Part shown: one piece after another, positions 1-9,425 of the stretch
Position numbering within the stretch: the first letter of the stretch is position 1
Layout of the letters: the number at the start of each line of letters is the position of its first letter
Source of the DNA: DASQPR01 sp963727415
GTDB lineage: Bacteria; Actinomycetota; Actinomycetes; Mycobacteriales; Micromonosporaceae
Length of the DNA: 64,000 bases
Assembly: GCA_963727415.1 (NCBI GenBank)
Contig: CAVSGF010000002.1
Coordinates: forward strand, 930,001 to 994,000
Direction: 5' to 3'
Notes under the pieces: generated by a model
What the model was told of the DNA's origin: nothing
What the model saw: only the letters and a program-made list of their open reading frames with translations
Databases searched by the model: none
Position numbers and translations under genes: made by a program

Positions 1-846
1 GACGTGGCGCCGAACTTCGTCCAGCAGGTGATCAACGATCCGGTGCTGTCCAAGCGGGTGGTGCGAGGCGAGACCACCGGCGTGCGGTATTTCGCCATCA
101 ACACCATCAAGCAGCCGAAACTGGCGTGCCGGCAGGCGCTGGAGTACGGCTTCGACAAGCGGGCCTGGCGATTCGTGATGGGCGGCGCCACGGCCGGCAC
201 GCTGGCCACCGGCATGATCCCGCCGCGGCTTCCGGCGCATGAGGACTTCGATCTTTATGAGACCAAGACGGCGCCCGACGGCGACGTCGAAAAGGCCGCC
301 CAGATGATCACCGCGAATCACTGCAAGACCACAATCAAGGTCGCGATGCCGGATCTGCCGATCAATCACCAGCTGATCTCCACCGTGATCGAGGCGTACC
401 AGCGCATCGGCGTGCAGGTGGAGCCCACGTTCTTCGGCCTGGCCTCCTACCTCACGTCGGTCAACCAGCCCACCAGCAAGTTCGACATGTCGTTGATCGG
501 CTGGGTGCCGGACTGGCCGAACGGCTCCGCGGTGCTTCCGCCCCTGTTCTCCGGTGCCACCGTCGGGTCCCCGGCCAACCTGAATCTGTCGATGCTCAAG
601 AACGCGGACATCGATCAGGGCATGGCGCAGGCGCTCAAGGAGCCGAACATCGACGCGCAGTACCACCTATGGGGTGACCTGGACAAGCAGATCATGCAAC
701 AGGCGGCGGCGATTCCGATCCTGGTGCAGGGCGCACTTCGGATGTACGGATCGAATGTCCGTGGCGTCGTGCTGGACCAGGCCTACAGCCAGCCCGATCT
801 GAGCTCGATCGGCCTGGGCACGCCGACCAACCCGGCGATCAGCTGA
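1..846 (+). CDS. ABC transporter substrate-binding protein, C-terminal part (5' truncated by window edge)
   Basis: The frame is open from base 1 to the TGA at 844-846, so only the last ~281 codons are present. The protein resembles the C-terminal lobe of family 5 (oligopeptide/nickel) extracellular solute-binding proteins: a long mixed alpha/beta domain with short hydrophobic beta strands, and a segment near residues 164-172 (SLIGWVPDWPNG) of the type that follows the hinge in this family. Such proteins are exported lipoproteins that hand peptides or related solutes to an ABC permease; the signal peptide and lipobox would lie upstream of the window. No permease gene follows, so it is either an orphan binding protein or its partners lie upstream. 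The substrate cannot be told from this fragment. Confidence 0.8.
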   Translation, partial: DVAPNFVQQVINDPVLSKRVVRGETTGVRYFAINTIKQPKLACRQALEYGFDKRAWRFVMGGATAGTLATGMIPPRLPAHEDFDLYETKTAPDGDVEKAAQMITANHCKTTIKVAMPDLPINHQLISTVIEAYQRIGVQVEPTFFGLASYLTSVNQPTSKFDMSLIGWVPDWPNGSAVLPPLFSGATVGSPANLNLSMLKNADIDQGMAQALKEPNIDAQYHLWGDLDKQIMQQAAAIPILVQGALRMYGSNVRGVVLDQAYSQPDLSSIGLGTPTNPAIS

Positions 847-992
847 TCGACATGCCGGTGCGAGCCCGGTTCCCGCCCCCACCGGGGTAGGGGATCGCGG
901 CTCCGCCCGCTATCCTTGCCAGGGCCGCGATTGCGTGGCCGTACAACCCGGCCGCGGGGCCGCAGCGCCATCCGAGAGGACACCACGAGATC

Positions 993-1244
993 ATGATCTA
1001 CCCGTACCTGCTTATCGCTGGTCTGATCTTGACCAGTGTGGTCCTGACGCTGCTGATCCTGCTGCACCGCGGCAAGGGCGGAGGACTGTCCAGCATGTTC
1101 GGCGGTGGCGTGACGTCGAGCCTGACCGGCTCGTCGGTCGCCGAGCGCAACCTCGACCGCTTCACCGTGATCGTGGGTCTGGTCTGGTTCGCGTGCATCG
1201 TGGGCTTCGGCTTGTGGCTGCGCGGCGCCACGCTGGTCTCCTAG
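993..1244 (+). CDS. secG: Preprotein translocase subunit SecG
   Basis: 83 residues, the usual SecG length, with two membrane segments (about residues 3-23 and 55-76) joined by a glycine-rich cytoplasmic loop (GKGGGLSSMFGGG) typical of SecG. SecG is the small non-essential partner of SecYE that helps SecA-driven export. The ATG at 993 follows a GAGAGGA ribosome-binding site at 974-980. In many actinomycetes secG follows gap-pgk-tpiA; those genes are not in the 992 bases before it here. Confidence 0.93.
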   Translation: MIYPYLLIAGLILTSVVLTLLILLHRGKGGGLSSMFGGGVTSSLTGSSVAERNLDRFTVIVGLVWFACIVGFGLWLRGATLVS

Positions 1245-1633
1245 CGCCTGACCACTCCCAGGGCTGCACGCCGCCAGGGCCGCACGCCCCCAGGGCCGCA
1301 CCCTTCGAGGGCCGCACCCTTCGAGGGCCGCACGCTCGGGGAATAGCCCGACGCAAGGCCGCGGGCCTCACCTGGGCCGGCTGCCTGGTGAGGGCGTGTC
1401 AGGCGGGTCGAGTCGCAACGGACCAGACCGCCGTGGGTAGCCGTGCCGCGGTCGATCACCCGCCACGGTGAACATCTGTGCCAAGAACGCGACGGCAGGT
1501 GCGCTTCGGCATGGCACGGGTCACAAAAATGTGAAACAGGCCTAGACTTGTCGTTTCGGATCTTTGCGCCCCCACCCCTGATCAGGCGTGATGATTCGGT
1601 GTTCCCCGTCGACCCCCCCGACAGGAGCCATCC
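1245..1633. other. Intergenic region secG-rbpA with a 16-bp tandem array
   Basis: No gene is seen. It contains the tandem array at 1258-1337 and a lower-GC patch (about 1525-1560) that probably holds the rbpA promoter; TAGACT at 1542-1547 is a possible -10 hexamer but its -35 is weak, so I do not call it. Confidence 0.5.
1258..1337. repeat. Tandem repeat, 5 x 16 bp
   Basis: Five consecutive 16-bp units with core AGGGCCGCAC, at 1258, 1274, 1290, 1306 and 1322. Units 1-3 begin CC and units 4-5 begin CG, so the array shows internal drift. It lies just after the secG stop codon. It is not a hairpin terminator. Confidence 0.85.
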
Positions 1634-1972
1634 GTGGCAAGCAACGCCATCCGCGGCAGCCGTGTGGGTTCCGGCCCGATGCGCCTGGACGAGCCCACCG
1701 ATCCGATCCCGCGCCGCCGCGCCTCCTACTGGTGCGCGAACGGCCACCTGGCCGAGCCCTTCTTCGCGGCCGACGTGTGCCCGCCGGAGACCTGGGACTG
1801 CCCGCACTGTGGCCTTCCCGGCGGCCCGGATCCGCAGGCTCCGCCAACGCCGCCGCAGAACGCGCCGTTCAAGACTCATCTGGCGTACGTGAAGGAGCGG
1901 CGCAGCGACGCCGAGGGCGCGGCGCTCCTCGAGGAGGCGCTGGCAGCGCTGAGGCAGCGTCGCGGCCTTTAG
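1634..1972 (+). CDS. rbpA: RNA polymerase-binding protein RbpA
   Basis: 112 residues. RbpA is an actinobacterial general transcription factor that binds the beta subunit and group I sigma factors and stabilises open complexes. The N-terminal tail MASNAIRGSRVG is the conserved core-binding tail; the central domain has cysteines in YWCANGH, DVCPPE and WDCPHCG, indicating the zinc-binding form known from Streptomyces rather than the zinc-free mycobacterial form. The C-terminal helix (LAYVKERRSDAEGAALLEE) matches the sigma-interacting domain. The GTG start at 1634 has ACAGGAGCC at 1621-1629. Convergent with pgl. Confidence 0.93.
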   Translation: MASNAIRGSRVGSGPMRLDEPTDPIPRRRASYWCANGHLAEPFFAADVCPPETWDCPHCGLPGGPDPQAPPTPPQNAPFKTHLAYVKERRSDAEGAALLEEALAALRQRRGL

Positions 1973-2020
1973 CGGCTCGCTCCTGGGCTGTGTGGCTGGG
2001 CCGTCGATAGGTCCGGGTGG

Positions 2021-2779
2021 TTACCGGCTGTTCGGCCGGGCCGGCAGTTCCGCGGCCGCGCCGGCGTCCACCAGCCAGAGGGTGCGGCGGGTGCCGTGCA
2101 CCCCGGCAGCCGGAGTGTGCCGGACGTCGGCGCCACCGAGCGCGCTGGCGACCGCCTTGGCCTTCTCCGGGCCGGATGCGATCACCCACACCTCGTCGGC
2201 GCTGTTCAGCACGTCGAGGGAGAGGGTCAGACGGGTCGGCGGCGGTTTGGGACTGTCGCGTACCGCCGAGACGGGGCGCGGATCGCCGAGATTCGGATGC
2301 TCCGGGAACAGCGACGCCACGTGCCCGTCCGGTCCGATGCCGAGCAGGACCAGATCAAAGTGCGGCGGCACACCGCCACCGGCGGCGCTCAGCTCACCGG
2401 CGTAGCGTTCCGCCGCGGCGTCCGCGGCATCGCCGTCGAGGCTGTCCGCGTGCGGCATCTCATGGACCCGGGATGGCGTCACGCCGATCGCGTCCAGCAG
2501 CGCGGCGTGCGCCTGGGTGGCATTGCGGTCCGGGTCACCGTCGGGCAGGAACCGTTCGTCGCCCCACCACAGGTCGACGCGCGACCAGTCGACGGCGTCG
2601 CGGACCGGTGCGTCCCGCAGCGCCGCGTACGCCTTGTTGGCGATCGTGCCGCCGGTCAGCACCACCGACGCGGCACCGCGTGCGACCTGGGCGTCCTGCA
2701 CGAAGATGGCCAGCCGGGCGGCGACCGCGGCGGCCAGCGTCGCCGAGTCCGGATGGACGATGACGGCCGTCTCGGTCAC
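2021..2779 (-). CDS. pgl: 6-phosphogluconolactonase
   Basis: 252 residues. It hydrolyses 6-phospho-glucono-1,5-lactone to 6-phosphogluconate, the second step of the oxidative pentose phosphate pathway. The family motifs are in order: VVLTGGT (~40), WWGDERFLP (~70) and GIGPDGHVASLFPEHP (~147), the last holding the catalytic histidine region. The start codon overlaps the opcA stop (ATGA at 2776-2779), so the two are translationally coupled. Last gene of the minus-strand zwf-opcA-pgl group. Confidence 0.96.
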   Translation of the reverse strand: MTETAVIVHPDSATLAAAVAARLAIFVQDAQVARGAASVVLTGGTIANKAYAALRDAPVRDAVDWSRVDLWWGDERFLPDGDPDRNATQAHAALLDAIGVTPSRVHEMPHADSLDGDAADAAAERYAGELSAAGGGVPPHFDLVLLGIGPDGHVASLFPEHPNLGDPRPVSAVRDSPKPPPTRLTLSLDVLNSADEVWVIASGPEKAKAVASALGGADVRHTPAAGVHGTRRTLWLVDAGAAAELPARPNSR

Positions 2780-3798
2780 GAGGCCACCGCCGAGTCCGAT
2801 GTCTCGGCGGTGTCGGGGCGCTCGGCCAGCGCCGGGTCATGCCAGATGTGCACCCGCATCGGTGCACGGCCCTCCAGGTCGGTGACGCCGGTCAGGGCTG
2901 CGAGGGACTCGCAGTAGATCTGGTCGGCGTCCAGGCGTCGCAGCTCTTCGGCGAGCTCGTCGCCGAGCGGGCGGCGGGGCAGCGGCAGGTCGCGGTCGTC
3001 CTGACCGGTACGCCGGAGGATCGCCTGGCCCTCGTTCCGGGTCAGCGACAGCAGGTCACCGTTATCGCATTCCAGGCGTACCTCGTGCAGGAACGGCTGG
3101 TCCGGGGTGATCTCAAGCTCGGGCACCACGCCGAGCCGGCTGCGCAGCCATCCACGCATCAGAGCCGCCGTCGGATCATGTTCGGGAGCGGCTACGGTCG
3201 CGGTCTTGATGTTGGCCTCGATCGTGTCGAACGCGGCCGCGACCAGTGTGCGCCATGGGGTGATCCGGCTCCAGGCCAGGTCGGTGTCGCCAGGGGCGTA
3301 GTCCTCGGCGCGCCGCCTGAGCACCTCCAGGGGATCGCGGGACTGCGCCGAGTCGGTGATCCGGCGCTCCCCGACCACGCCTAGCGGGTCGTACGCGATC
3401 CGGTCCGGCGGGTCGCCGTGCCACCACGTCACCACCGGTACGTCCGGCGCCAGCAGCGGGATGACCACCGACTCGGCGTGCAGCGCAAGCCGACCGTGCA
3501 TCCTCAGCACCACCGCCTCGCACGGGCCGAGCCGGCCACCTACCACGATCTCGGCGTCCATGCGGCTGCGCTCATCGAGGTGGTCAACGGTCTCGTCGGT
3601 CCGGACCACGATCACCAGGCGGATCGGGTGCGCCGCCGCGGCGATGGTCGCGGCCGCCTCCGCCTCGCGAACCCTCCTCTCGTTCACCACCACGACCAAC
3701 GTCAGGGCGATGCCGCTGGTTACGCCGCCGGCGTTGCGCCGCTCCGCGGCCAGGGCCTTGACGACTTCCTCGCCGGTGGTATCCCACAACCCGATCAT
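2776..3798 (-). CDS. opcA: Glucose-6-phosphate dehydrogenase assembly/allosteric protein OpcA
   Basis: About 340 residues, beginning MIGLWDTTGEEVVKAL, the conserved OpcA N-terminus. OpcA is a non-catalytic partner of glucose-6-phosphate dehydrogenase in cyanobacteria and actinobacteria, required for full G6PDH activity. I chose the ATG at 3798 because it forms an ATGA overlap with the zwf stop codon; a start four codons upstream (3810) is also open. No frameshift is seen here, unlike the three genes before it in the block. Confidence 0.94.
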   Translation of the reverse strand: MIGLWDTTGEEVVKALAAERRNAGGVTSGIALTLVVVVNERRVREAEAAATIAAAAHPIRLVIVVRTDETVDHLDERSRMDAEIVVGGRLGPCEAVVLRMHGRLALHAESVVIPLLAPDVPVVTWWHGDPPDRIAYDPLGVVGERRITDSAQSRDPLEVLRRRAEDYAPGDTDLAWSRITPWRTLVAAAFDTIEANIKTATVAAPEHDPTAALMRGWLRSRLGVVPELEITPDQPFLHEVRLECDNGDLLSLTRNEGQAILRRTGQDDRDLPLPRRPLGDELAEELRRLDADQIYCESLAALTGVTDLEGRAPMRVHIWHDPALAERPDTAETSDSAVAS

Positions 3799-5344
3799 GC
3801 TCGCCGCCAAGTCCGGCCCTCGCGGGCCACCAGGTCATCCGCTCCGCGCGGTCCCCATTCACCCGCCCGGTACGGTTCCGGCCGGGTGCCCTTCCAACCC
3901 GCTTCGAGCGGGTCGACTACTCGCCAGCTGGCCTCCACCTCGGCCGCGTCCGGGAACAACGTCCGGTCGCCGATCAGCACATCCAGGATCAGTCGCTCGT
4001 ACGCTTCCGGCGACGAGTCGGTGAACGCCTCGCCGTACTGGAAGTCCATCGCGATGTCGCGCAGCTCCATCGTGGTGCCCGGGACCTTCGAACCGAACTT
4101 CAGCGCCACGCCCTCGTCCGGCTGTACGCGAACCACGAGCTGGTTGTCGCCGAGCGACTCCACATCCGCCTTGTTGAACGGCAGGTGCGGAGCTCGCTTG
4201 AACAGCACCGCGACCTCGGTGACGCGGCGCGGCATCCGCTTGCCGGCCCGGATGTAGAACGGCACGCCGGCCCAGCGCCGGTTCTGGATGCCCAGCCGCA
4301 CCGCGACGTAGGTCTCGGTGGTCGAGTCCGGCGGCACGTTGGCTTCGTCCAGGTAGCCGACCGCGCGCTCGCCGGCCACCCAGCCCGGCAGGTACTGGCC
4401 GCGGACGGTACCGGAGGGGATGTCGGCCGGGATCGAGATGGCCTTGAGCACCTTCAGCTTCTCGGCCCGGATCTCGTCCGCGTCGAAGCTGGTCGGCTCC
4501 TCCATGGCGGTCATCGCGAGCAGTTGCAGCAGGTGGTTCTGCAGCACGTCGCGGGCGGTACCCGCGGCGTCGTAGAAACCGGCGCGGGAGCCGATGCCGA
4601 CATCCTCGGCCATGGTGATCTGCACCGAGTCGACGTAGTTCGAGTTCCACAGCGGCTCGAACAGGGTGTTGGCGAACCGCAGCGCCAGGATGTTCTGGAC
4701 CGTCTCCTTGCCCAGGTAGTGGTCGATGCGGAAGACATCCTGCGGCGGTGAACACGTCGTCGACCAGGGAGTTCAGCTGCATCGCCGACTCCAGGTCGTG
4801 ACCGAACGGCTTCTCGACGACGACCCGCCGCCAGCCGCCGGACTTGGCGTTGTCGGCCATCCCGGTGCGGGCCAGCTGCTTGAGCACGATCGGGAACGCC
4901 GCCGGCGGGATGGACAGGTAGAACGCGGCGTTGCCGTGAATGCGGTGGCTGTGGCGGAGGTCGTCGAGAGTCGCCGCCAGGACGGTCGAACGCGTTGTCG
5001 TCATCGAACGAGCCGCCGACGAACTTGATGTTGCCGGCCAGCCTGGCCCATACCTCCTCGCGCCACGGCGTGCGGGCATGGCTCTGGGCCGCCTCCTTGG
5101 CGAGTGCCTCGAAGTCGCCGTCGCCCCAGTCGCGCCGGGCGAAGCCGGGCACCACGAAGCTCGGCGGCAGCATGCCACGGTTGGCCAGGTCGTAGATGGC
5201 CGGGATCAGCTTCTTGCGCGCCAGGTCACCGGTGACGCCGAAGATGACCATGGCGCACGGCTCCGGGATCCGGGGAAGCCGGCGGTCTTGCGGGTCGCGT
5301 AACGGATTCTTCCGCTCGACCTCGGCGATCGTTCGCTCTCTCAT
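3795..5344 (-). pseudogene. zwf: Glucose-6-phosphate dehydrogenase, reading frame broken by two 1-base insertions
   Basis: First step of the oxidative pentose phosphate pathway (glucose-6-phosphate to 6-phosphogluconolactone, reducing NADP). The N-terminal frame carries the Rossmann motif IFGVTGDLARKKLIPAIY; the frame then changes near 4980-4981 (an extra G after the NAFD region), continues through EKPFGHDLESAMQ, and changes again at about 4749 (an extra base before DVFRIDHYLGK); the third frame then runs to the stop. The span is 1550 nt, i.e. 516 codons plus 2, exactly as two inserted bases predict, and removing them restores a ~515-residue protein of normal length. All family motifs are intact, so a sequencing or assembly error is more likely than real decay. 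Coupled to opcA by ATGA. Confidence 0.9.
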
Positions 5345-5516
5345 CGTCTGACCTCAGCCTGCCTGGAGAAGGGACACGCATTCGAGAAGTTCGGGTGGCG
5401 GCGAGCGCCAAGACCCGCACCGGGCCCGGGAGTCCGGATGCCCGGCGCCGGAGATACCCGTGCCGGCGCGCGATGGCGCGACGGCACGGGTGTCGTTCCG
5501 TGCGCGGACGCCGGTC

Positions 5517-6638
5517 TCAGGCGCTGCCGCCGGTGACCAGCTGAGCCTTCGTACTGTCCAGGAGTTCATTCCAGCTCACCGTGAACTTGTCGACGCCCTC
5601 GCGCTCGAGCGTCTCGATCACGTCGTCGATACGTCGATGCCGAGGGCCGCCAGATCGTCGAGCACCTTCTGTGCCGTGGCGTACTCGCCGGTGATCGTGT
5701 CCGGCTTGGTCTCGCCGTGGTCGGCGAACGCGTGCAGGGTCGGCTCCGGCATGGTGTTGACGGTGCCTGGTGCGATCAGCTGCTCGACGTACATCGCGTC
5801 CCGGTACGCCGGGTTCTTGGTCGAGGTGGACGCCCACAGCGGGCGCTGCGGGTGGGCGCCGGCGGCGGCCAGCGCCTGCCAGCGGTCGCCGCCGAATTTG
5901 GCCTCGTAACGCTGGTAGGCCAGCTGCGCGTTGGCGATCGCCGGCCTTGCCGTGCAGCGCCTGCGCCTCCGGCGATGCCGATCTTGTCGAGCCGCTTGTC
6001 CACCTCGGTGTCGACCCGGGAGACGAAGAACGACGCGACCGAGCCGATCTTGGAAAGGTCGTGGCCGTTCGCCTTCGCCTGCTCCAGTCCGGCCATGAAC
6101 GCGTCCATCACCGCGTCGTAACGGTCCAGCCCGAAGATCAGCGTGACGTTGACGCTGATGCCCTCGGCCAGGACGGCGGTGATCGCCGGCAGGCCGGGCT
6201 CGGTGGCCGGGATCTTGATGAACAGGTTCGGCCGGTCGACCAGCCACCACAGCTGCTTGGCCTCGGCGATGGTCGGTTCGGTGGCCGTGCGCCAGCCTCG
6301 GGTCGACCTCGATCGAGACCCGGCCGTCGACGCCGGCGGAGGCGTCGTAGGCGGGCCGCATCACGTCGCACGCCCACCGGACGTCGTACGTGGTGATCAT
6401 CCGGACGGCTTCGGCCACCTCGACCTTGCGGACCGCGAGGTCGGCGACCTGGCCGGCGTAGTCGTCGGAGTCGGACAGCGCCTTGGCGAAGATCGTCGGG
6501 TTGGTGGTCACACCGACCACGTGCTGCTGATCGCGATCAGCTCGGCCAGGTTCGCCGGTGCGCAGCCGCCCCCGGGAGATGTCGTCGAGCCACACGGCAT
6601 ACGCCGGCGGCGGAGAGTTCAGCGAGTCGATCAGTCAT
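5517..6638 (-). pseudogene. tal: Transaldolase, reading frame broken by several small indels
   Basis: Transfers a dihydroxyacetone unit between sugar phosphates in the non-oxidative pentose phosphate pathway. The ATG at 6638 starts MTDRLAELSAAGV. All three frames are then needed to follow the protein: WLDDISRGRL and VGVTTNPTIFAKAL, SIEVDPRLAH, SKIGSVASFFVSRVDTEV and KFTVSWNELLDSTKAQ. Shifts are visible near 6600 (extra T), 6530-6555 (net +3), 6287 (extra G), 5945 and 5970 (extra G each) and about 5634. The span is 1122 nt, close to the normal ~370 codons. The motifs are well conserved, so errors in the sequence are the likeliest cause. The pgi gene often found between tal and zwf in relatives is absent. 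Confidence 0.88.
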
Positions 6639-6653
6639 GGCGAGTCCTCGTCC

Positions 6654-8771
6654 TCAGTTGCCGGTCGTCGAACCGGTGATTGCGCCGACCTGCGCGAGGC
6701 TGGCATGCGCCGCCGCCACCACGTGGTCCGGGGTGAAGCCGAACTGCTCGAACAGGACCTGGTACGGGGCGCCGACGCGCCGTAGTGCTCGATGCTCACG
6801 CACTCGCCGTACGTCGCCGACCAAATCGCGCCAGCCCATCGCGATTCCGGCCTCGACCGACACCCGGGCGCTCGACGCTGTGCGGCAGCACGCTGCTGCG
6901 GTACGCCTCGTCCTGGGCGTCGAACCACTCCCGGCACGGCATCGACACGACCCGGGTCGGCGTGCCCTGCCGCCTCCAGCCGTGCTCGTGCGCTCCAGCG
7001 CCAGCGATACCTCCGATCCGGTGGCGATCAGGATCACCTCCGGCTTGCCGCCGGTGGCGTCCGCGAGCACGTAGCCGCCCTTGGCGACGCCGGCCGCGGA
7101 ACTCACCTCGGTGCGGTCCAGGATCGGCAGGTTTTGCCGGGTCAGGCACAGTGCCGTCGGGCGGTCGGTGTGCTCGAGCGCGAGCCGCCAGGCCCACGCT
7201 GTCTCGTTGGCGTCTGCCGGCCGTACCACGTCCAGGCCGGGGATCGCCCGCAGCGCGGTCACGTGCTCAATCGGCTGGTGGGTCGGGCCGTCCTCGCCGA
7301 GCCCGATCGAGTCGTGCGTCCACACGTAGATGACCGGGAGCTCCATCAGCGCCGCCAGCCGTACCGCTGGGCGCATGTAGTCGGAGAAGACCAGGAACGT
7401 GCCGCCGTACGGGCGGGTGCCGCCGTGCAGAGCGATGCCGTTGAGGATCGAGCCCATGCCGTGCTCGCGGATGCCGAAGTGCATGGTCCGCCCGTACCAG
7501 CCGCCCGGGAACGCCTTGGTCTGGTGCTCCGGCGGGATGAACGAGGGCTCGCCCTCATCGTGGTGTTGTTGCTCTCGGCCAGGTCGGCCGAGCCACCCCA
7601 GAGTTCCGGGAGAATCGGTCCAATCGCCTGCAGGATCTCGCCGGAGGCCTTGCGGGTCGCGATGCCCTTGGCGTCCGGGGCGAAGACCGGCAGCGCCTCG
7701 GTCCAGCCGGCCGGCAATTCCCGCTTGGCCATCCGGTCGAACAGTTCCAGCCCGGCCTCGTGGGTCGCTGCCCAGGTGTCGAAGCGCTGCTGCCACTCGG
7801 CGTGCGACGCGTGGCCGCGCTCGATCGACCTTGCGGGTGTGCTCGAGCACCTCGCCGGCGACCGCGAAGTTCTGATCCGGGTCGAAGCCGAGGACCTTCT
7901 TGGTGGCGGCCACCTCGTCGGCGCCGAGGGCGGAGCCGTGGATCTTGCCGGTGTTCTGCTTGTTCGGGGCGGGCCAGCCGATGATGGTCCGGAGCGCGAT
8001 GAACGACGGCTTGTCGGTGACCGCGTTGGCCGCCAGGATCGCCCGGTACAGCGCCTCCGGGTCCTCGTGGTACCCGTTGCTGGTACGCCAGTCGACGTGC
8101 TGGACGTGCCAGCCATACGCCTCGAACCGGGCCGGCACGTCCTCGGACTTGGCGATGTTGGTGTCGTCCTCGATGGAGATCTGGTTGTCGTCCCAGATCA
8201 GCAGCAGGTTGCCGAGCTTCTGGTGGGCGGCGAGGGCGGCCACCTCGTGGCTGACGCCCTCCTCCATGTCACCGTCGGACGCCAGCACGTACACATTGTG
8301 GTCGAAGAGGCTCTCGCCTGGTCCCGGCTCCGGGTCGAACAGGCCGCGCTCGCGGCGGGCCGCCATGGCGAACCCGACCGCGTTGCCCACTCCCTGGCCG
8401 AGCGGGCCGGTCGTGGTCTCGACCCCGGCGGTGTGGCCGTGCTCGGGGTGACCAGGGGTGAGCGAGCCCCATTGGCGCAGCTGCTGGAGGTCGCTCAGCT
8501 CCAGCCCGTAGCCGGCCAAGTAGAGCTGGATGTAGAGGCTGAGGCTGCTGTGCCCGCAGGACAGCACGAATCGGTCGCGTCCGGGCCATAGCGGGTCGGT
8601 GGGGTCGTGTCGCATGACCTTCTGGAACAGCAGGTACGCGGCGGGCGCGAGGCTCATCGCGGTGCCCGGGTGTCCGTTTCCGGCTTTCTCGACCGCGTCC
8701 ATGGCCAGAACGCGGACCGTGTCCACGGCCTTGCGATCGACATCTGACCAGTTCAAGCTTGCGTCGGTCAC
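6654..8771 (-). CDS. tkt: Transketolase, with internal out-of-frame stretches
   Basis: ThDP-dependent transfer of two-carbon ketol units in the pentose phosphate pathway. N-terminal NWSDVDRKAVDTVRVLAMDA and GNGHPGTAMSLAPAAY, the ThDP/metal motif ASDGDMEEGVSHE...WDDNQIS, and the later IREHGMGSILNG are all present. The frame stays open but three internal stretches (about 7555-7830, 6880-6995 and 6770-6800) read as nonsense; the correct sequence continues in another frame (for example ERGHASHAEWQQRF and LWGGSADLAESNN), so compensating indels are present. I prefer the GTG at 8771, which has GAGGGAG eight bases upstream, over an upstream codon at 8807. Confidence 0.9.
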   Translation of the reverse strand: MTDASLNWSDVDRKAVDTVRVLAMDAVEKAGNGHPGTAMSLAPAAYLLFQKVMRHDPTDPLWPGRDRFVLSCGHSSLSLYIQLYLAGYGLELSDLQQLRQWGSLTPGHPEHGHTAGVETTTGPLGQGVGNAVGFAMAARRERGLFDPEPGPGESLFDHNVYVLASDGDMEEGVSHEVAALAAHQKLGNLLLIWDDNQISIEDDTNIAKSEDVPARFEAYGWHVQHVDWRTSNGYHEDPEALYRAILAANAVTDKPSFIALRTIIGWPAPNKQNTGKIHGSALGADEVAATKKVLGFDPDQNFAVAGEVLEHTRKVDRARPRVARRVAAALRHLGSDPRGRAGTVRPDGQAGIAGRLDRGAAGLRPGRQGHRDPQGLRRDPAGDWTDSPGTLGWLGRPGREQQHHDEGEPSFIPPEHQTKAFPGGWYGRTMHFGIREHGMGSILNGIALHGGTRPYGGTFLVFSDYMRPAVRLAALMELPVIYVWTHDSIGLGEDGPTHQPIEHVTALRAIPGLDVVRPADANETAWAWRLALEHTDRPTALCLTRQNLPILDRTEVSSAAGVAKGGYVLADATGGKPEVILIATGSEVSLALERTSTAGGGRARRPGSCRCRAGSGSTPRTRRTAAACCRTASSARVSVEAGIAMGWRDLVGDVRRVREHRALRRVGAPYQVLFEQFGFTPDHVVAAAHASLAQVGAITGSTTGN

Positions 8772-9425
8772 TGCAATGGCTCCCTCATAGGTGCGCCGCT
8801 CGCGCACGCTTCCTCGCAGACGTCTTCGTAAGCAGGTGTACCGCGCGCCCCTGAGACACCGGCGTCCAGCCCCCGTGAAAGCGTGCGGCGCGCTTCCAAA
8901 ACCGTATAAAAGCGCTCGTGAACGCGTGGTGTCGTTTCGTCCATGACCCTACTAAAACCGTGCACGCGAGCCCGGACCGGGCGGTTCGGCGCGGCATCAG
9001 GCAGGTTGCGGGCATCCGCCCGGGCATCGCGTCTGTCTGGCTCTACCCGGCGTCGTGCCGATGCAATCATGGGCACGCCGCCGCGATCCGAACCGGGCCG
9101 CGGCGGCGGCCGAGTTGCGGTGGTCCCGGGGCTGCCAGGCCGCCCGCGCGGACGCCGCCGGCTGTGACTCCGGGCACCCGCGGTAGGCCGCGTCAGGCCT
9201 GGCGGGATCGGCGCGTACGCTGTGCTTCGCTGGGTTTTGCCCCCCAGAGCGCACCCGAGATGCCGGCGGCAGCCACCCGCCGGATTCCGCGTCGGCGGCG
9301 AGGCATCGCAACTCAGTCTGGTTCGGGCGCGGCGGTGATCGGACTCGGAAGTGATCGGACCGGATGTGATCGACCTGCATGTGATCGACCTGGATGTAAC
9401 TGACGATGTGGAGGTTGGCCGCCTG
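8772..9425. other. Intergenic region between divergent tkt and ctaB
   Basis: No gene is seen. On the minus strand an AT-richer patch at 8897-8914 reads TTTTATACGG and could be the tkt promoter -10 region. At the ctaB side lies a 15-bp tandem array (9335-9410). Confidence 0.45.
9335..9410. repeat. Tandem repeat, about 5 x 15 bp, upstream of ctaB
   Basis: Units beginning GTGATCG at 9335 (16 bp), 9351, 9366 and 9381, then a degenerate unit at 9396. The 9366 and 9381 units differ at one base. The period is five codons, so an upstream in-frame start at 9351 would read a short VIDLx repeat; I regard this as non-coding. Confidence 0.8.
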
